Shown one piece after another: positions 25,246 through 33,257 of a stretch of DNA of 42,845 nt. Position 1 is the stretch's first letter, and every line of letters starts with the position of its first letter. The stretch is taken from positions 1 to 42,845 of the forward strand of contig CALVBS010000011.1 in NCBI GenBank assembly GCA_944325865.1. The letters run 5' to 3'. The notes under the pieces were generated by a model. That model made no database searches, was not told where the DNA came from, and worked only from the letters and a program-made list of their open reading frames with translations. This DNA is from Candidatus Gastranaerophilales bacterium (GTDB lineage: Bacteria > Cyanobacteriota > Vampirovibrionia > Gastranaerophilales > Gastranaerophilaceae). A program made the position numbers and the translations under genes.

Positions 25246-25319
25246 AAATTATCCGTTATAAAAGTATGTATATGAGAGGTTTTCTAACCTACAAAATACC
25301 TTCTAACGGATAATTTTTT
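25246..25319. terminator. Bidirectional terminator between speE and the porin gene
   Basis: A 13-bp stem AAATTATCCGTTA / TAACGGATAATTT encloses an inner hairpin AGGTT-TTCT-AACCT. Its ends are A-rich and T-rich, so it can serve the convergent speE and the minus-strand porin gene whose stop is at 25321. Confidence 0.8.
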
Positions 25320-25320
25320 G

Positions 25321-26685
25321 TTAAATTAAAATTTGTGTTGCAAAGATTATCCTGTGGCTGTCCGGCATAGCATCATTCTGGCAGTAAACATAGTTCAATA
25401 TCAGTCTTAATGCCTGCCCTTTTATAAAATAATTTATCCCTGCAGTGTATTCGGTTCGTTGATTGTTGGCAACATCTCTGTTAGGGTCAAAAACGTCATA
25501 TCTTGCAATCAGCTGAAGCTGCGGAATAATTTTATAGCCGATAGTATAATTAAAACCTGCAGCCTTATCGGCACTCACCTCAAATCCGTTGTAACCGTCA
25601 GCAATAGCATATTCAAAATTTGTCCATAATTTTTTATACTTATAGCCGACGTAAAAACTTCCTACAGCATAATCAATTTCATTATGTCCTGCGTTTAAAC
25701 CGCCACCTATGATTAAACGGCCGAATCTGCCGTCGGTTTTGCCAAATGGTTTTACATCAACCCATCCGGTAAATTCCGCACCCGGAAACCAGCGTCTGAA
25801 ATATCGGTCTGAACTGTTCAGGGCAAAGTTATAGTCGATAAGAGAATAATTCCCGACCAGACGCACTCCTAATGCTCGGTTGTTCCCGAAGGTTCTTGCA
25901 ATTTGTGAACGGGTTACAAAAGGCAGAATATATGAACTTGAACCGCCTTCCTTACCAATCTGGTTTCTGGAATATCCCATAACTATTTTGTGATGAGGAA
26001 TACTGCTGTTTACAATATAAGCATCCCCGATAAAACTTTGAAAAAAGTTTAAATCACTTTGTGGTATTGGTTTTACCATCAATTTAAAGTCATTTTTTGT
26101 GTGCCTGAAATTTCCGATAACACCTAGTTCTTCAAACCCTGAGTGATAATTATAATCGTAATCCGCACCTTCCCAGCCTGATATCATTCCGCCCTGATAT
26201 GCTCCGAAAAACTGCACTTTCCCGATAGGACCTTTTTTAGGCGTAAATGTAAGTTCTTCTCTTAAAAGATAAGTCGGAACATCTGTTCGGGTAATATCTT
26301 TATGCATAATTTTCCCGAATAATGTATCTTCATCAATCTTGTTATCTCGATTTTTATCAAATATATTATCTAAACCACCCTGCATGGGAAAACCCTTATT
26401 CATTTCAGCATTGTTTTCCGGCAGTTCATCTTCAACTTCCTGAAGGTCAACATTATCTTCATCAATCGTATCAATATTATTTTCAGACCGCTCAAGATTT
26501 TTTGCAGCTTTATCCTCTTTTTCATCAGGAATAACAGGATTTTTTTGAACATTTTCATCAAGTTGTAAGTGTATAACATCCTGTTTGTTGTTTTCTTGTT
26601 CCTTATCGGATATATCAGCTGCAAAAACAAGATTTGCAGCTGAAAAAAGAAATACTATACATGCTATTCTGATAAGACAGTTCAC
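25321..26685 (-). CDS. Outer-membrane beta-barrel porin-like protein
   Basis: The 454-residue product has a signal peptide with cleavage probably after LVFA-A (about residue 23), then an acidic, disordered stretch (24-100, rich in E, D, N, K), then a barrel. Residues 150-454 show alternating short strands with aromatic girdles and end in RIIFATQILI, close to the C-terminal strand of outer-membrane porins of the OprO/OprP type. Start codon is GTG at 26685, with a TATAAT box 8 bases before it and no Shine-Dalgarno site. An outer membrane is implied for the organism. The acidic linker could bind cations or the cell wall. Substrate is unknown. Confidence 0.75.
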   Translation of the reverse strand: MNCLIRIACIVFLFSAANLVFAADISDKEQENNKQDVIHLQLDENVQKNPVIPDEKEDKAAKNLERSENNIDTIDEDNVDLQEVEDELPENNAEMNKGFPMQGGLDNIFDKNRDNKIDEDTLFGKIMHKDITRTDVPTYLLREELTFTPKKGPIGKVQFFGAYQGGMISGWEGADYDYNYHSGFEELGVIGNFRHTKNDFKLMVKPIPQSDLNFFQSFIGDAYIVNSSIPHHKIVMGYSRNQIGKEGGSSSYILPFVTRSQIARTFGNNRALGVRLVGNYSLIDYNFALNSSDRYFRRWFPGAEFTGWVDVKPFGKTDGRFGRLIIGGGLNAGHNEIDYAVGSFYVGYKYKKLWTNFEYAIADGYNGFEVSADKAAGFNYTIGYKIIPQLQLIARYDVFDPNRDVANNQRTEYTAGINYFIKGQALRLILNYVYCQNDAMPDSHRIIFATQILI

Positions 26686-26693
26686 AAATATTA

Positions 26694-26740
26694 ATTATAT
26701 CATAAAAAGCTTGCTTTTCATGATTTTTTTATTGTATATT
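26694..26740. promoter_or_regulatory. Divergent promoters, both near-leaderless
   Basis: Plus strand: TTGCTT (26711-26716), 18-base spacer, TATATT (26735-26740), predicted start 26747, the A of the ATG. Minus strand: TATAAT (26699-26694), predicted start 26687, 2 bases ahead of the GTG at 26685. Neither gene has a Shine-Dalgarno site. Confidence 0.45.
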
Positions 26741-26746
26741 TTTGGT

Positions 26747-28174
26747 ATGACAAATGTAACAAAAACGACAAAAGTCGTAAAAACAACAGCCCCTATAGTC
26801 GAAGCCCTGAAACAAGCTTATGAAAACCCTACCTACCAGTTCCATATACCGGGACATACAAAAGGAAGCGGTTCTCTGCCTGAATTTAAAAAACTTATAG
26901 GCAGAAAAGCTTTGAGCGTAGATACAACTGATGAATTTGATAATCTCGGAACTCTTCATCCTGCAACAGGTCCTATAAAAGAAGCTCAGGAACTTGCTGC
27001 AAAAGCATTCGGTGCGAAAAAAACCTTTTTCCTGTTGAACGGTTCAACTGCCGGAAACCTTGCTCTTGCAATGGCGTTAACTAAAAAGGGACAGAAAATT
27101 TTAACAAATAGAAATTGTCATCGTTCTGTTTTGACTGGTATGATAATTTCCGGTGCAGAACCGTTATGGCTTATTCCTAAAAGATTTGAAGATTGGGGAA
27201 TCTGGGGTAATGTTACTCCGGAAAGCGTTGAAGAAATGCTTAACACCCACGATGACATATCTATGGTTTGGATTACTAACCCTACTTATGAAGGGGTGGT
27301 TTCCGACATAAAATCTATTTCCGTAATTTGTAAACAACACGGTATTCCGTTAATTGTTGATGAGGCTCATGCATGTTTATGGAATTTTAACAAACATCTT
27401 CCGACGCCTGCCTTACAGTTAGGTGCGGATGCGGTTGTTCATTCTCTTCACAAAACAGGCGGCAGTATGAGCCAGAGTTCTATGCTTCATATTGCGGAAA
27501 ATTCAATGATTGACGCGGATGCGGTTGAAAAAGCTTTGAAACTTTTGCATACGACAAGCCCTTCTTTGATGCTGCTTGCAAGTCTTGATGCAGCACGTGC
27601 AAATCTGGAAAGCTCCAGAGGCAGAAAACTTCTTCAACGTGCGATTAATAATGCAAAATATTTACGCAGTGAAATTGAAAAAATGGAACATATCCATGAC
27701 CTGAAACCGGATTTCGGCTATATGACAGATGTGACAAAAGTTTTCATCAGAGCCGACGGACTTTCCGGAAAACGTCTTGAATCCATTTTGGAAATAGATT
27801 TTAATATAGAGGTGGAAAGTGCTTCCGATGCAGGTTTGTTGCTGCTTTCAAATATAGGAAACACAAAAGCGGATATGGAATATCTGGTTAAATGTCTTAG
27901 AAAAATAGATCAAACACATTATTCCGATATTTGTTATCTTGAAAATAAAAAACATATGCCAATGCTCACTCCTATTATCAAAATGAGTTTGCGTGACGCT
28001 TTTTATTCGGAAAAAGAAACTATTCCGAAAGACCTTGCCATAGGAAGAATTTCTGCTGAAGTTATCGCTGAATGTCCGCCGGGAATTGCAGTTTTACTTC
28101 CGGGAGAACTCATTACGGAGGCTCATCTGCCTTATTTAACGGATTATGATTTTCTTGAGGTTATTAAAAATTAA
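26747..28174 (+). CDS. Orn/Lys/Arg decarboxylase family, fold type I
   Basis: PLP-dependent decarboxylase that produces agmatine, putrescine or cadaverine. It is 475 residues long, as in the short SpeA/YaaO branch. The PLP lysine is K236 in HSLHKTGGSMSQSS, the preceding acidic and His pair is DEAHA (205-209), and the N-terminus carries QFHIPGHTKG. The start at 26747 follows a -10 box with no leader; more upstream in-frame starts would overlap the divergent porin gene. With speE 2.4 kb away, arginine decarboxylase for polyamine synthesis is the likeliest role, but the substrate cannot be read from the sequence. Confidence 0.88.
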   Translation: MTNVTKTTKVVKTTAPIVEALKQAYENPTYQFHIPGHTKGSGSLPEFKKLIGRKALSVDTTDEFDNLGTLHPATGPIKEAQELAAKAFGAKKTFFLLNGSTAGNLALAMALTKKGQKILTNRNCHRSVLTGMIISGAEPLWLIPKRFEDWGIWGNVTPESVEEMLNTHDDISMVWITNPTYEGVVSDIKSISVICKQHGIPLIVDEAHACLWNFNKHLPTPALQLGADAVVHSLHKTGGSMSQSSMLHIAENSMIDADAVEKALKLLHTTSPSLMLLASLDAARANLESSRGRKLLQRAINNAKYLRSEIEKMEHIHDLKPDFGYMTDVTKVFIRADGLSGKRLESILEIDFNIEVESASDAGLLLLSNIGNTKADMEYLVKCLRKIDQTHYSDICYLENKKHMPMLTPIIKMSLRDAFYSEKETIPKDLAIGRISAEVIAECPPGIAVLLPGELITEAHLPYLTDYDFLEVIKN

Positions 28175-28188
28175 CTAACCTATAAGTG

Positions 28189-28662
28189 TCATTGATTTTT
28201 GTACTCCGTATCGGATAAGGAAATAAGGATGTTTCTGATTTTTAGCAGAGATTTTGTAAACGAGATAAGCTCGTTTTCTGTCAAAAATTGAGCAAGAATA
28301 CCGACCATTTTGTCATTTTTAGGTACAATTTCCTGATAAATTCTGCTGCCTTCTTTTGTCAGTTCGTAATGATTAACTTTAATCTCTGATGGTCCGTTTT
28401 TTACTTCTTTTATAAGTTTCTTTTTCTCAAGCCTGGCAAGTGTTTTCTCTACTGTAGCCTTATCTTTAACAAGTGTTTTGGCAAGCGTATTTTTGTCTAT
28501 ATGCGGATAGCATACAAGGGTGTCTAATACCACATATTCTTCCAGAGTGATATTATTTTTAACCTCCTGTTGAAAATAATTCTCAGCAAGATTGCGAAAT
28601 ATCTTTGCTGTAATTTCCAGCTGAAAACTCAAACTGTTGACGAAACGTGATGATTTCTCCAT
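28189..28662 (-). CDS. MarR-family transcription regulator 1
   Basis: Winged-helix repressor of 157 residues. The central segment LVCYPHIDKNTLAKTLVKDKATVEKTLARLEKKKLI forms the recognition helix and wing lead (about 50-85), with flanking dimer helices at both ends. AGAGGT precedes the ATG. It lies 86 bases from a second MarR gene on the same strand. Targets are unknown; MarR genes often control a neighbouring transport or stress gene, here perhaps the decarboxylase or the lineage gene at 29414. Confidence 0.85.
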   Translation of the reverse strand: MEKSSRFVNSLSFQLEITAKIFRNLAENYFQQEVKNNITLEEYVVLDTLVCYPHIDKNTLAKTLVKDKATVEKTLARLEKKKLIKEVKNGPSEIKVNHYELTKEGSRIYQEIVPKNDKMVGILAQFLTENELISFTKSLLKIRNILISLSDTEYKNQ

Positions 28663-28748
28663 AGGTAACCTCTATCTTCTCGTATTTGTAATGTGTATAT
28701 TTTTCTACCTATAGCATTTAATATTATTTTTTTAAAAGTCAACAAATT

Positions 28749-29225
28749 TTAAAATTTAATTTTACTGTTTTGTAACATTTTTTCTTGTAATTTTTCTAAT
28801 AAATATATAAACTCTTCAATCTCACTATCGCTAAACTCGGCCAATACTCGTTTTCCTAACTGTCTGAAAGCTTCATTTGTTTCATCGTAAAGTTTTTTCC
28901 CCTGTTCTGTCAGAGATGTACGCTTAATCATCATGTTATTGTGAGTACTGACGATTCTGGTTATATAACCTTTTTGTTCCATATCATTAAGGATTTTTCC
29001 GACATGGGCTTTTCCTTTATAGACTAATTTTGACAAATCACTTTGTGATAAATCAGGATTTGACAATATTTGGCTTAATATTATAAATTCTTCTAAATCC
29101 AGAATACTTTTTACATAGTTTTTGTAATAACTGCGAGCCATTAATTCGGATATTCTGGCCGTTTCTGCAAGCTTGTACGGCAGTCCCTCAATAAACGGAA
29201 CATTTTTTGTTCGGTCTTTTGCCAT
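28749..29225 (-). CDS. MarR-family transcription regulator 2
   Basis: Winged-helix repressor of 158 residues, clearly related to the MarR protein next to it. The HTH lies at about 50-85 (LSNPDLSQSDLSKLVYKGKAHVGKILNDMEQKGYI is the recognisable part). AGAGGTG precedes the ATG. Tandem MarR genes suggest duplication. The spacer (28663-28748) has an AT-rich promoter-like stretch for the first gene. Confidence 0.85.
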   Translation of the reverse strand: MAKDRTKNVPFIEGLPYKLAETARISELMARSYYKNYVKSILDLEEFIILSQILSNPDLSQSDLSKLVYKGKAHVGKILNDMEQKGYITRIVSTHNNMMIKRTSLTEQGKKLYDETNEAFRQLGKRVLAEFSDSEIEEFIYLLEKLQEKMLQNSKIKF

Positions 29226-29413
29226 TTCATCACCTCTTAAACTTAAATAATAGCATTACTGAGCAGTTTAAGCAATAATGGTAGAAATTTCTACATGTAA
29301 ACTTTTCTTCATACAATAAAAAATTTATTAAAGTTTTTATAAAAATTTTCCGATAGCAAAAACGTACTTAGTTTATCTAAGAGAGAGAAATTAAAAACAG
29401 AAAGGACGGATGT

Positions 29414-29920
29414 ATGTCAACATCAATTTCGGCAGTAAATGCCGGCAGTTCCGCAGCAAGTGAAGCTGTAACTAAAAAATCCTCGTTAAGCAACAGCACA
29501 AAAAATGAACTTGAAGCACTCGGGATTACCGCAACGGATGGTATGACCGAATCTGAAGCCCGTCAAAAAATTGCGGAAGCTCGTGAAGAGCAAAATGCCC
29601 AAAACGGAGGAGAACAACAAGGAAACTCTTCGGAAAGTGAAATTCTGGCAGATGCGAAAACACTTGCAGCACAGGTAGGTGTATCTGTTGCAAGCGATGC
29701 GGATGTAAGCGAAATCCTTGATGACATTGGAGCAGAACTGGAAGTAATGTTGGAAGAGGCTGAAAATAATCCGGCTATTCTTTCACAGTTATCATCATTT
29801 TTGTCACAGCTTACAAATTTGGATGATCAATATGATAGTCTGCAAAGTGCTCAATCAAGCATGTATGCTGCAATGAACATGGTTTCAACCAATAACAAAA
29901 TAGCATTAGGTTTAACATAG
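29414..29920 (+). CDS. Unknown 168-residue Ser/Ala/Gln-rich protein
   Basis: Not recognised. Residues 1-75 are Ser/Ala/Glu/Gln-rich and disordered (STSISAVNAGSS..), then a helical region (about 77-165) with heptad-like Ala/Leu and repeated Glu. No signal peptide or membrane helix. AAAGGA lies 8 bases ahead of the ATG, the leader has a small ACTTAG/CTAAGA hairpin near 29368-29382, and a perfect terminator follows. It belongs to the small, own-promoter genes noted elsewhere in the window. Confidence 0.7.
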   Translation: MSTSISAVNAGSSAASEAVTKKSSLSNSTKNELEALGITATDGMTESEARQKIAEAREEQNAQNGGEQQGNSSESEILADAKTLAAQVGVSVASDADVSEILDDIGAELEVMLEEAENNPAILSQLSSFLSQLTNLDDQYDSLQSAQSSMYAAMNMVSTNNKIALGLT

Positions 29921-29947
29921 ATCTTACTACACTTCATTAAAGCAAGG

Positions 29948-29985
29948 AAAGCACTTTTAAATTTTTTAAAAGTGCTTTATTTTTA
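29948..29985 (+). terminator. Terminator after the 29414 gene
   Basis: 14-bp AAAGCACTTTTAAA / TTTAAAAGTGCTTT perfect stem with a 3-base loop and T-rich tail. Strong rho-independent terminator. Confidence 0.9.
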
Positions 29986-29994
29986 TTTTTTTAG

Positions 29995-30000
29995 TATAAT
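29995..30000 (+). promoter_or_regulatory. -10 box for the tRNA-Glu transcript
   Basis: Consensus TATAAT; predicted transcription start is near 30007, 10 bases before the tRNA. The -35 side is only T-rich. Confidence 0.5.
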
Positions 30001-30016
30001 AAGAACGAATCTACCT

Positions 30017-30088
30017 AGCGGTATCGTCTAGTGGTTAGGACGGGAGATTCTCATTCTCCAAACAGGGGTTCAATTCCCCTTACCGCCG
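30017..30088 (+). tRNA. tRNA-Glu (anticodon CTC)
   Basis: D-arm GTCT-AGTGGTTA-GGAC is the usual Glu type, the anticodon arm GGAGA-TTCTCAT-TCTCC puts CTC at 34-36, and AGGGG-TTCAATT-CCCCT is the T-arm. The acceptor stem pairs GCGGTA with TACCGC, but the first position is A17 opposite C87, a mismatch at 1-72. The 3' CCA is not encoded. Otherwise it looks like a normal, working tRNA. Confidence 0.88.
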
Positions 30089-30189
30089 ATAATAAATATG
30101 TTGCTACAGTTTTAAGCGAATAAAACTGAATGTTATTTTATAATTATACAAGCGTGTACAGTTACTTAAATTTGAAAATTATATAATAT

Positions 30190-30262
30190 GCCGATATAGC
30201 TCAGTTGGTAGAGCAACTCATTCGTAATGAGTAGGTCAAGGGTTCGAGTCCCTTTATCGGCT
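30190..30262 (+). tRNA. tRNA-Thr (anticodon CGT)
   Basis: Seven-pair acceptor stem GCCGATA / TATCGGC, D-arm GCTC..GAGC, anticodon arm ACTCA-TTCGTAA-TGAGT with CGT at 34-36, T-arm with GGTTCGAGTCC. Discriminator U. CCA is not encoded. TATAAT at 30139-30144 is a likely -10 about 45 bases upstream. Confidence 0.95.
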
Positions 30263-30297
30263 TTTTGCTATAGTAATTTAAGGAGTTTTGGTAAATA

Positions 30298-30648
30298 ATG
30301 AAAAAAGTGAAGATTACGGTTTTAAAAACGACACTGGATAAAGAACTTGCTGCAGAATATGGTGTTGAAGGACTTGGTCCATGTCCGATGATGAAGGAAG
30401 GACAAATTTTTTATGCTGATTATTCGTGTCCTGACGGTTTTTGTGATGAAGCCTGGAAAGCTATTTATCAATATGTTTTTGCACTTGCTCATGGAGCAGG
30501 TAAGGAACTTTTTTACTATGGAGATTGGATAAAAACTCCTGGAATTGCGATTTGCAGCTGTAATGACGGTTTACGGCCGGTAATATTTAAGCTGGAAGCA
30601 ACGGATGAAGAATCAACTATAAATTATGAACCGATAAACAGGGAATAA
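30298..30648 (+). CDS. TIGR04076-family small protein
   Basis: Matches, by its pattern, the TIGR04076 family of small Cys-containing proteins of unknown function. Features are GPCPMMKEGQIF (about 27-38), the CPDGFCDEAW segment (about 44-53), CSCNDGLRPVIFKLE (about 86-101) and an acidic tail. The family has about 110 residues; this one has 116. AAGGAG precedes the ATG by about 11 bases. It sits between tRNA-Thr and tRNA-Ser. No function can be stated. Confidence 0.8.
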   Translation: MKKVKITVLKTTLDKELAAEYGVEGLGPCPMMKEGQIFYADYSCPDGFCDEAWKAIYQYVFALAHGAGKELFYYGDWIKTPGIAICSCNDGLRPVIFKLEATDEESTINYEPINRE

Positions 30649-30663
30649 CGAAGAGGTTCAATA

Positions 30664-30691
30664 TTGACAAAAAAAATTCAGCAAATAGAAT
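30664..30691 (+). promoter_or_regulatory. Promoter of tRNA-Ser
   Basis: Consensus -35 TTGACA (30664-30669), 16-base spacer, TAGAAT (30686-30691). Predicted start is near 30698, about 18 bases before the tRNA. Confidence 0.7.
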
Positions 30692-30715
30692 AGAATAGTA
30701 TTCAATAAATCCTTT

Positions 30716-30805
30716 GGAGGAGTGCCAGAGCGGTTGATTGGAGCGGTCTTGAAAACCGTCGTACGTGCGAGCGTACCGTGGGTTCGAATCCCACCTCCTC
30801 CTCCA
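30716..30805 (+). tRNA. tRNA-Ser (anticodon TGA), attachment-site tRNA
   Basis: Class II tRNA: seven-pair acceptor GGAGGAG / CTCCTCC, long variable arm (GTACG-TGCGAG-CGTAC), anticodon arm with loop CTTGAAA giving TGA, T-arm GTGGG-TTCGAAT-CCCAC. The 3' end reads T then an encoded CCA; the other two tRNAs here lack encoded CCA. Its last 27 bases are also the integration site of the following element and recur at the right boundary. Confidence 0.95.
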
Positions 30806-30808
30806 TTT
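30779..30808 (+). repeat. attL: tRNA-Ser 3' end repeat
   Basis: 30 bases identical to 39697-39726. It covers the T-arm, acceptor 3' half and CCA of tRNA-Ser plus three more bases. The tRNA gene on this side is complete, so integration restores a functional gene. Confidence 0.9.
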
Positions 30809-30810
30809 AA

Positions 30811-30835
30811 GCCACCTGTTAAAGGTGGCTTTTTT
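30811..30835 (+). terminator. Terminator just inside the left junction
   Basis: GCCACC-TGTTAAA-GGTGGC stem followed by six Ts and then AGTGCGTTT. It ends the tRNA-Ser transcript on the element side. The TTTTTTAGTGCGTTT tail is shared with the terminator beyond the right junction, though the stems differ. Confidence 0.8.
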
Positions 30836-30889
30836 AGTGCGTTTTGGACATATAAACATTTCCGTAAATATACATCTAATATCCCTCTT

Positions 30890-30908
30890 GGGGACTACGT
30901 GGGGACTA
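30890..30908 (+). repeat. Left integrase arm sites (GGGGACTA x2)
   Basis: TGGGGACTA occurs twice with 11-base spacing (30890 and 30901). The same motif occurs three times near the right end (39565, 39576, 39595), same orientation. Typical of arm-type sites for an element integrase. Confidence 0.65.
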
Positions 30909-30949
30909 ATGCTGTTATTGTTTTTGAACAATTAGGTTTAATTTTAATC

Positions 30950-31960
30950 TTAATCTATAATTTTTACTAAGTTCTTAAGTTTATTATTGATGTCATATTG
31001 CTTTAAATAATATCCGCTTTCATCCTTGATAAAAGTTGTATGATTTGTATTTGTTGAAATTATTTGTTCTTCAGTTATATTATATTTACTCCAAGAATTT
31101 AAAAGGAATTTTTTGAACACTTTGCCATCCCATATACTCCAAGGACTTGAGCTTGAAAGACCATTTATGGGTAGTGAAAAAATAATAGAATGATCTTCTT
31201 GTTCTTCTATCATGTATTTAGGAACTCTGTTAAAGAGAGAATACTTATAGTTAATAACAGCACAAATTTCATCAAACTGAATGTTAGCCAAACTGATTTT
31301 ATTATAACCAACAAATTTATCCTTAAAAAATTCTTTATGGATACCATTATCTTCAAAAATTACAATTATACCTATATCATTAAATCTCAAACTACAAAAA
31401 CCATTATAAGTATCGTGATAGAAAAAATTTCTCTCATCTGGATATTTTAGTGTTTTAAATATAAAAATAGACCATGGTGTAGTATTATTAAAAATATATG
31501 GTTTATGCACAGACTGCAAGAAGAAATGTAACATTTCAAATCTGTATATATCATCTTTATTCAATATAGTACCATTGTTTGGTTTTTCTCTATTCATATA
31601 CAAAAAAAACTCTTTATAATGAATGCCATAATATATTTTTGATATCCATTGAAATATTTTTAGTTCATCTAATTTTATGAATTGCTCATAGCCTAATTTA
31701 GCACTTTCAGATATCTGCTTTTCAATTTCTTGTAAATATTTAGTGTTGCATTCTTTACAGCATGGTACTTTCAACTGTTTATATGGTAAATCTGTACCAT
31801 TTAATAATATAATGTGCTGATTCCATAAGTCATATTGTTTTTGTAACCATTTAGGAAAGACATGTTCTTCTGTTTTAGGATTGTTTTCACAAAATTCCTT
31901 TCCACAAATAAAACATTTTTCTGAACTTAATTGTAAATTAAAAACATTATCATTTTCCAT
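30950..31960 (-). CDS. HNH-type zinc protein, probable nuclease
   Basis: The N-terminal 80 residues carry CFICGKEF (Cys 16, 19), then EEHVFPKWLQ, then CCKECNTKY: the arrangement C-x2-C ... EHxFP ... C-x2-C-N of HNH endonuclease-like domains. The remaining 250 residues are mixed alpha/beta and unrecognised. No signal peptide or membrane part. It is the outermost cargo gene on the left of the element, the usual place for defence or anti-phage genes. Its AT content and codon use look higher than the chromosomal genes by eye. Nuclease activity is inferred from the motif only. Confidence 0.6.
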   Translation of the reverse strand: MENDNVFNLQLSSEKCFICGKEFCENNPKTEEHVFPKWLQKQYDLWNQHIILLNGTDLPYKQLKVPCCKECNTKYLQEIEKQISESAKLGYEQFIKLDELKIFQWISKIYYGIHYKEFFLYMNREKPNNGTILNKDDIYRFEMLHFFLQSVHKPYIFNNTTPWSIFIFKTLKYPDERNFFYHDTYNGFCSLRFNDIGIIVIFEDNGIHKEFFKDKFVGYNKISLANIQFDEICAVINYKYSLFNRVPKYMIEEQEDHSIIFSLPINGLSSSSPWSIWDGKVFKKFLLNSWSKYNITEEQIISTNTNHTTFIKDESGYYLKQYDINNKLKNLVKIID

Positions 31961-32060
31961 ACCAATATAATTCCTAGTGACCTAATATATTTGTACTTAC
32001 ATCTCAAATATTCTTTTAGATACTATCATAAAATTTTTACAGTTCAATTGATTGAAATTA

Positions 32061-32378
32061 TCAATGCAACAAACCTTTCAAAATTTTATGTGCCATGAGA
32101 ATCTCTTCTTCGCTTGCGGATTTGAGCATTGTGTAAATGTCAGATAATAGTTCATCTGTTGTTTTAATATGTGTTATATCCAGCATCTCCGCGACATCAA
32201 CACCGAAAACTTTTGCATAATTTTCAACCAGTTCGGCTGACGGATAGTTCTTGCCAGTTTCAATACAACTCTGGTGCTTTGTTGCAATACCAACTTTTTC
32301 AGCTAGTTCTGATTGTTTTAAGCCATTTTTCGTTCTTAATTCCTGTATTCTTTTTCCAAGTAGTTTCTTTAATTCCAT
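32061..32378 (-). CDS. XRE-family HTH regulator
   Basis: 105 residues. HTH of the Cro/CI type at 5-60: GKRIQELRTKNGLKQSELAEKVGI, turn, then HQSCIETGKNYPSAELVENYAKVFGV. A short acidic C-terminal helix follows (about 80-105). It lies between the HNH gene and the unknown gene at 32539, which it faces. It probably controls one of them, or is an additional cargo regulator beside the main repressor at 34640. Confidence 0.85.
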   Translation of the reverse strand: MELKKLLGKRIQELRTKNGLKQSELAEKVGIATKHQSCIETGKNYPSAELVENYAKVFGVDVAEMLDITHIKTTDELLSDIYTMLKSASEEEILMAHKILKGLLH

Positions 32379-32538
32379 ATCACAACCCCACTTTCATGTT
32401 ATGAGGTCAACGATTCTTATAAACATTTTTTGAGGTTATACAGTTTGTAAATAATCGTTGTTTATTATAGATTAATAACAAATAACAAGGATTATTTATT
32501 GATAAATCCTTGTTAAAAATAGATAAAAAAGGCGGGTT

Positions 32539-33255
32539 ATGAAAAATCAATATGCAGGTGATGTTGGTGATTATACAAAATTAGGTATTTTGCGAGGGCT
32601 TGAAAATGCAGGTTTCAGCATAGGTTTAAACTGGTATCTAACACCGGATGAACCCGAACACTCAAAAACTTTTACAGACGGTAAGCACACAAAATTTTTA
32701 GAATGTGATTGTGATACTCCGGACATTGATTTGTATTGCGCCCTACAGAAAATCGGATTGAGTAATAACAGAACAGTTGCAAGGCTTGAAAGAGCAAAAC
32801 TCTTTGAAAATACTTTATTTTGGAACAAAATGCTTGAGGGCAAGAACCGCGATAAATGGCATTTAGAAGCCTTAAAGAAATTAGGTAAGCAAGATGTAAT
32901 ATTCTTAGATCCTGACAATGGGCTTGAAGTTAAAAGCACAAATCCTTATTCAAAAAACGGTAACAAATACACAACGTATAAAGAAGCAGCGGATTATTAT
33001 GTACAAGGGGCAACGGTAATTATTTATAATCATAGGGATAGAAAGCCTAAAAATGAATATTTAAAAAGATTTTACCGGTTTATAGATATGGAAGAAACAA
33101 AAAATGCTAAAATGTTTTATTTAAGGGCTTCAAGGTATTCTGTGAGAGATTATTTGTTTTTAGTACAAGAAAGGCATTTTTCTGACTTAGAAACGGCTAT
33201 TGATAATTTCTTAGCTACTGAATGGTGTCGTTACCTCAAAAAGTATCTTCTTTGA
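32539..33255 (+). CDS. Conserved unknown protein with KNQYxGDxxDY start
   Basis: Belongs to a family I know only by its start (here MKNQYAGDVGDYTKLGILR) and a central LDPDNGLEV block (about 126-134), without a settled function. The 238 residues are alpha/beta with no signal peptide or membrane part; an Asp/His-rich region (NHRDRKPKNEYLKR, about 175-188) could be catalytic. It converges with the integrase gene; the two stops are 2 bases apart. Family members tend to sit in accessory regions, so cargo or defence use is likely, but unproven. Confidence 0.55.
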   Translation: MKNQYAGDVGDYTKLGILRGLENAGFSIGLNWYLTPDEPEHSKTFTDGKHTKFLECDCDTPDIDLYCALQKIGLSNNRTVARLERAKLFENTLFWNKMLEGKNRDKWHLEALKKLGKQDVIFLDPDNGLEVKSTNPYSKNGNKYTTYKEAADYYVQGATVIIYNHRDRKPKNEYLKRFYRFIDMEETKNAKMFYLRASRYSVRDYLFLVQERHFSDLETAIDNFLATEWCRYLKKYLL

Positions 33256-33257
33256 CT

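Noticed and set aside
30006-30945. rRNA operon next to the tRNA genes
   Set aside because: The flanking sequences are protein genes and a mobile element; no rRNA conserved segments.
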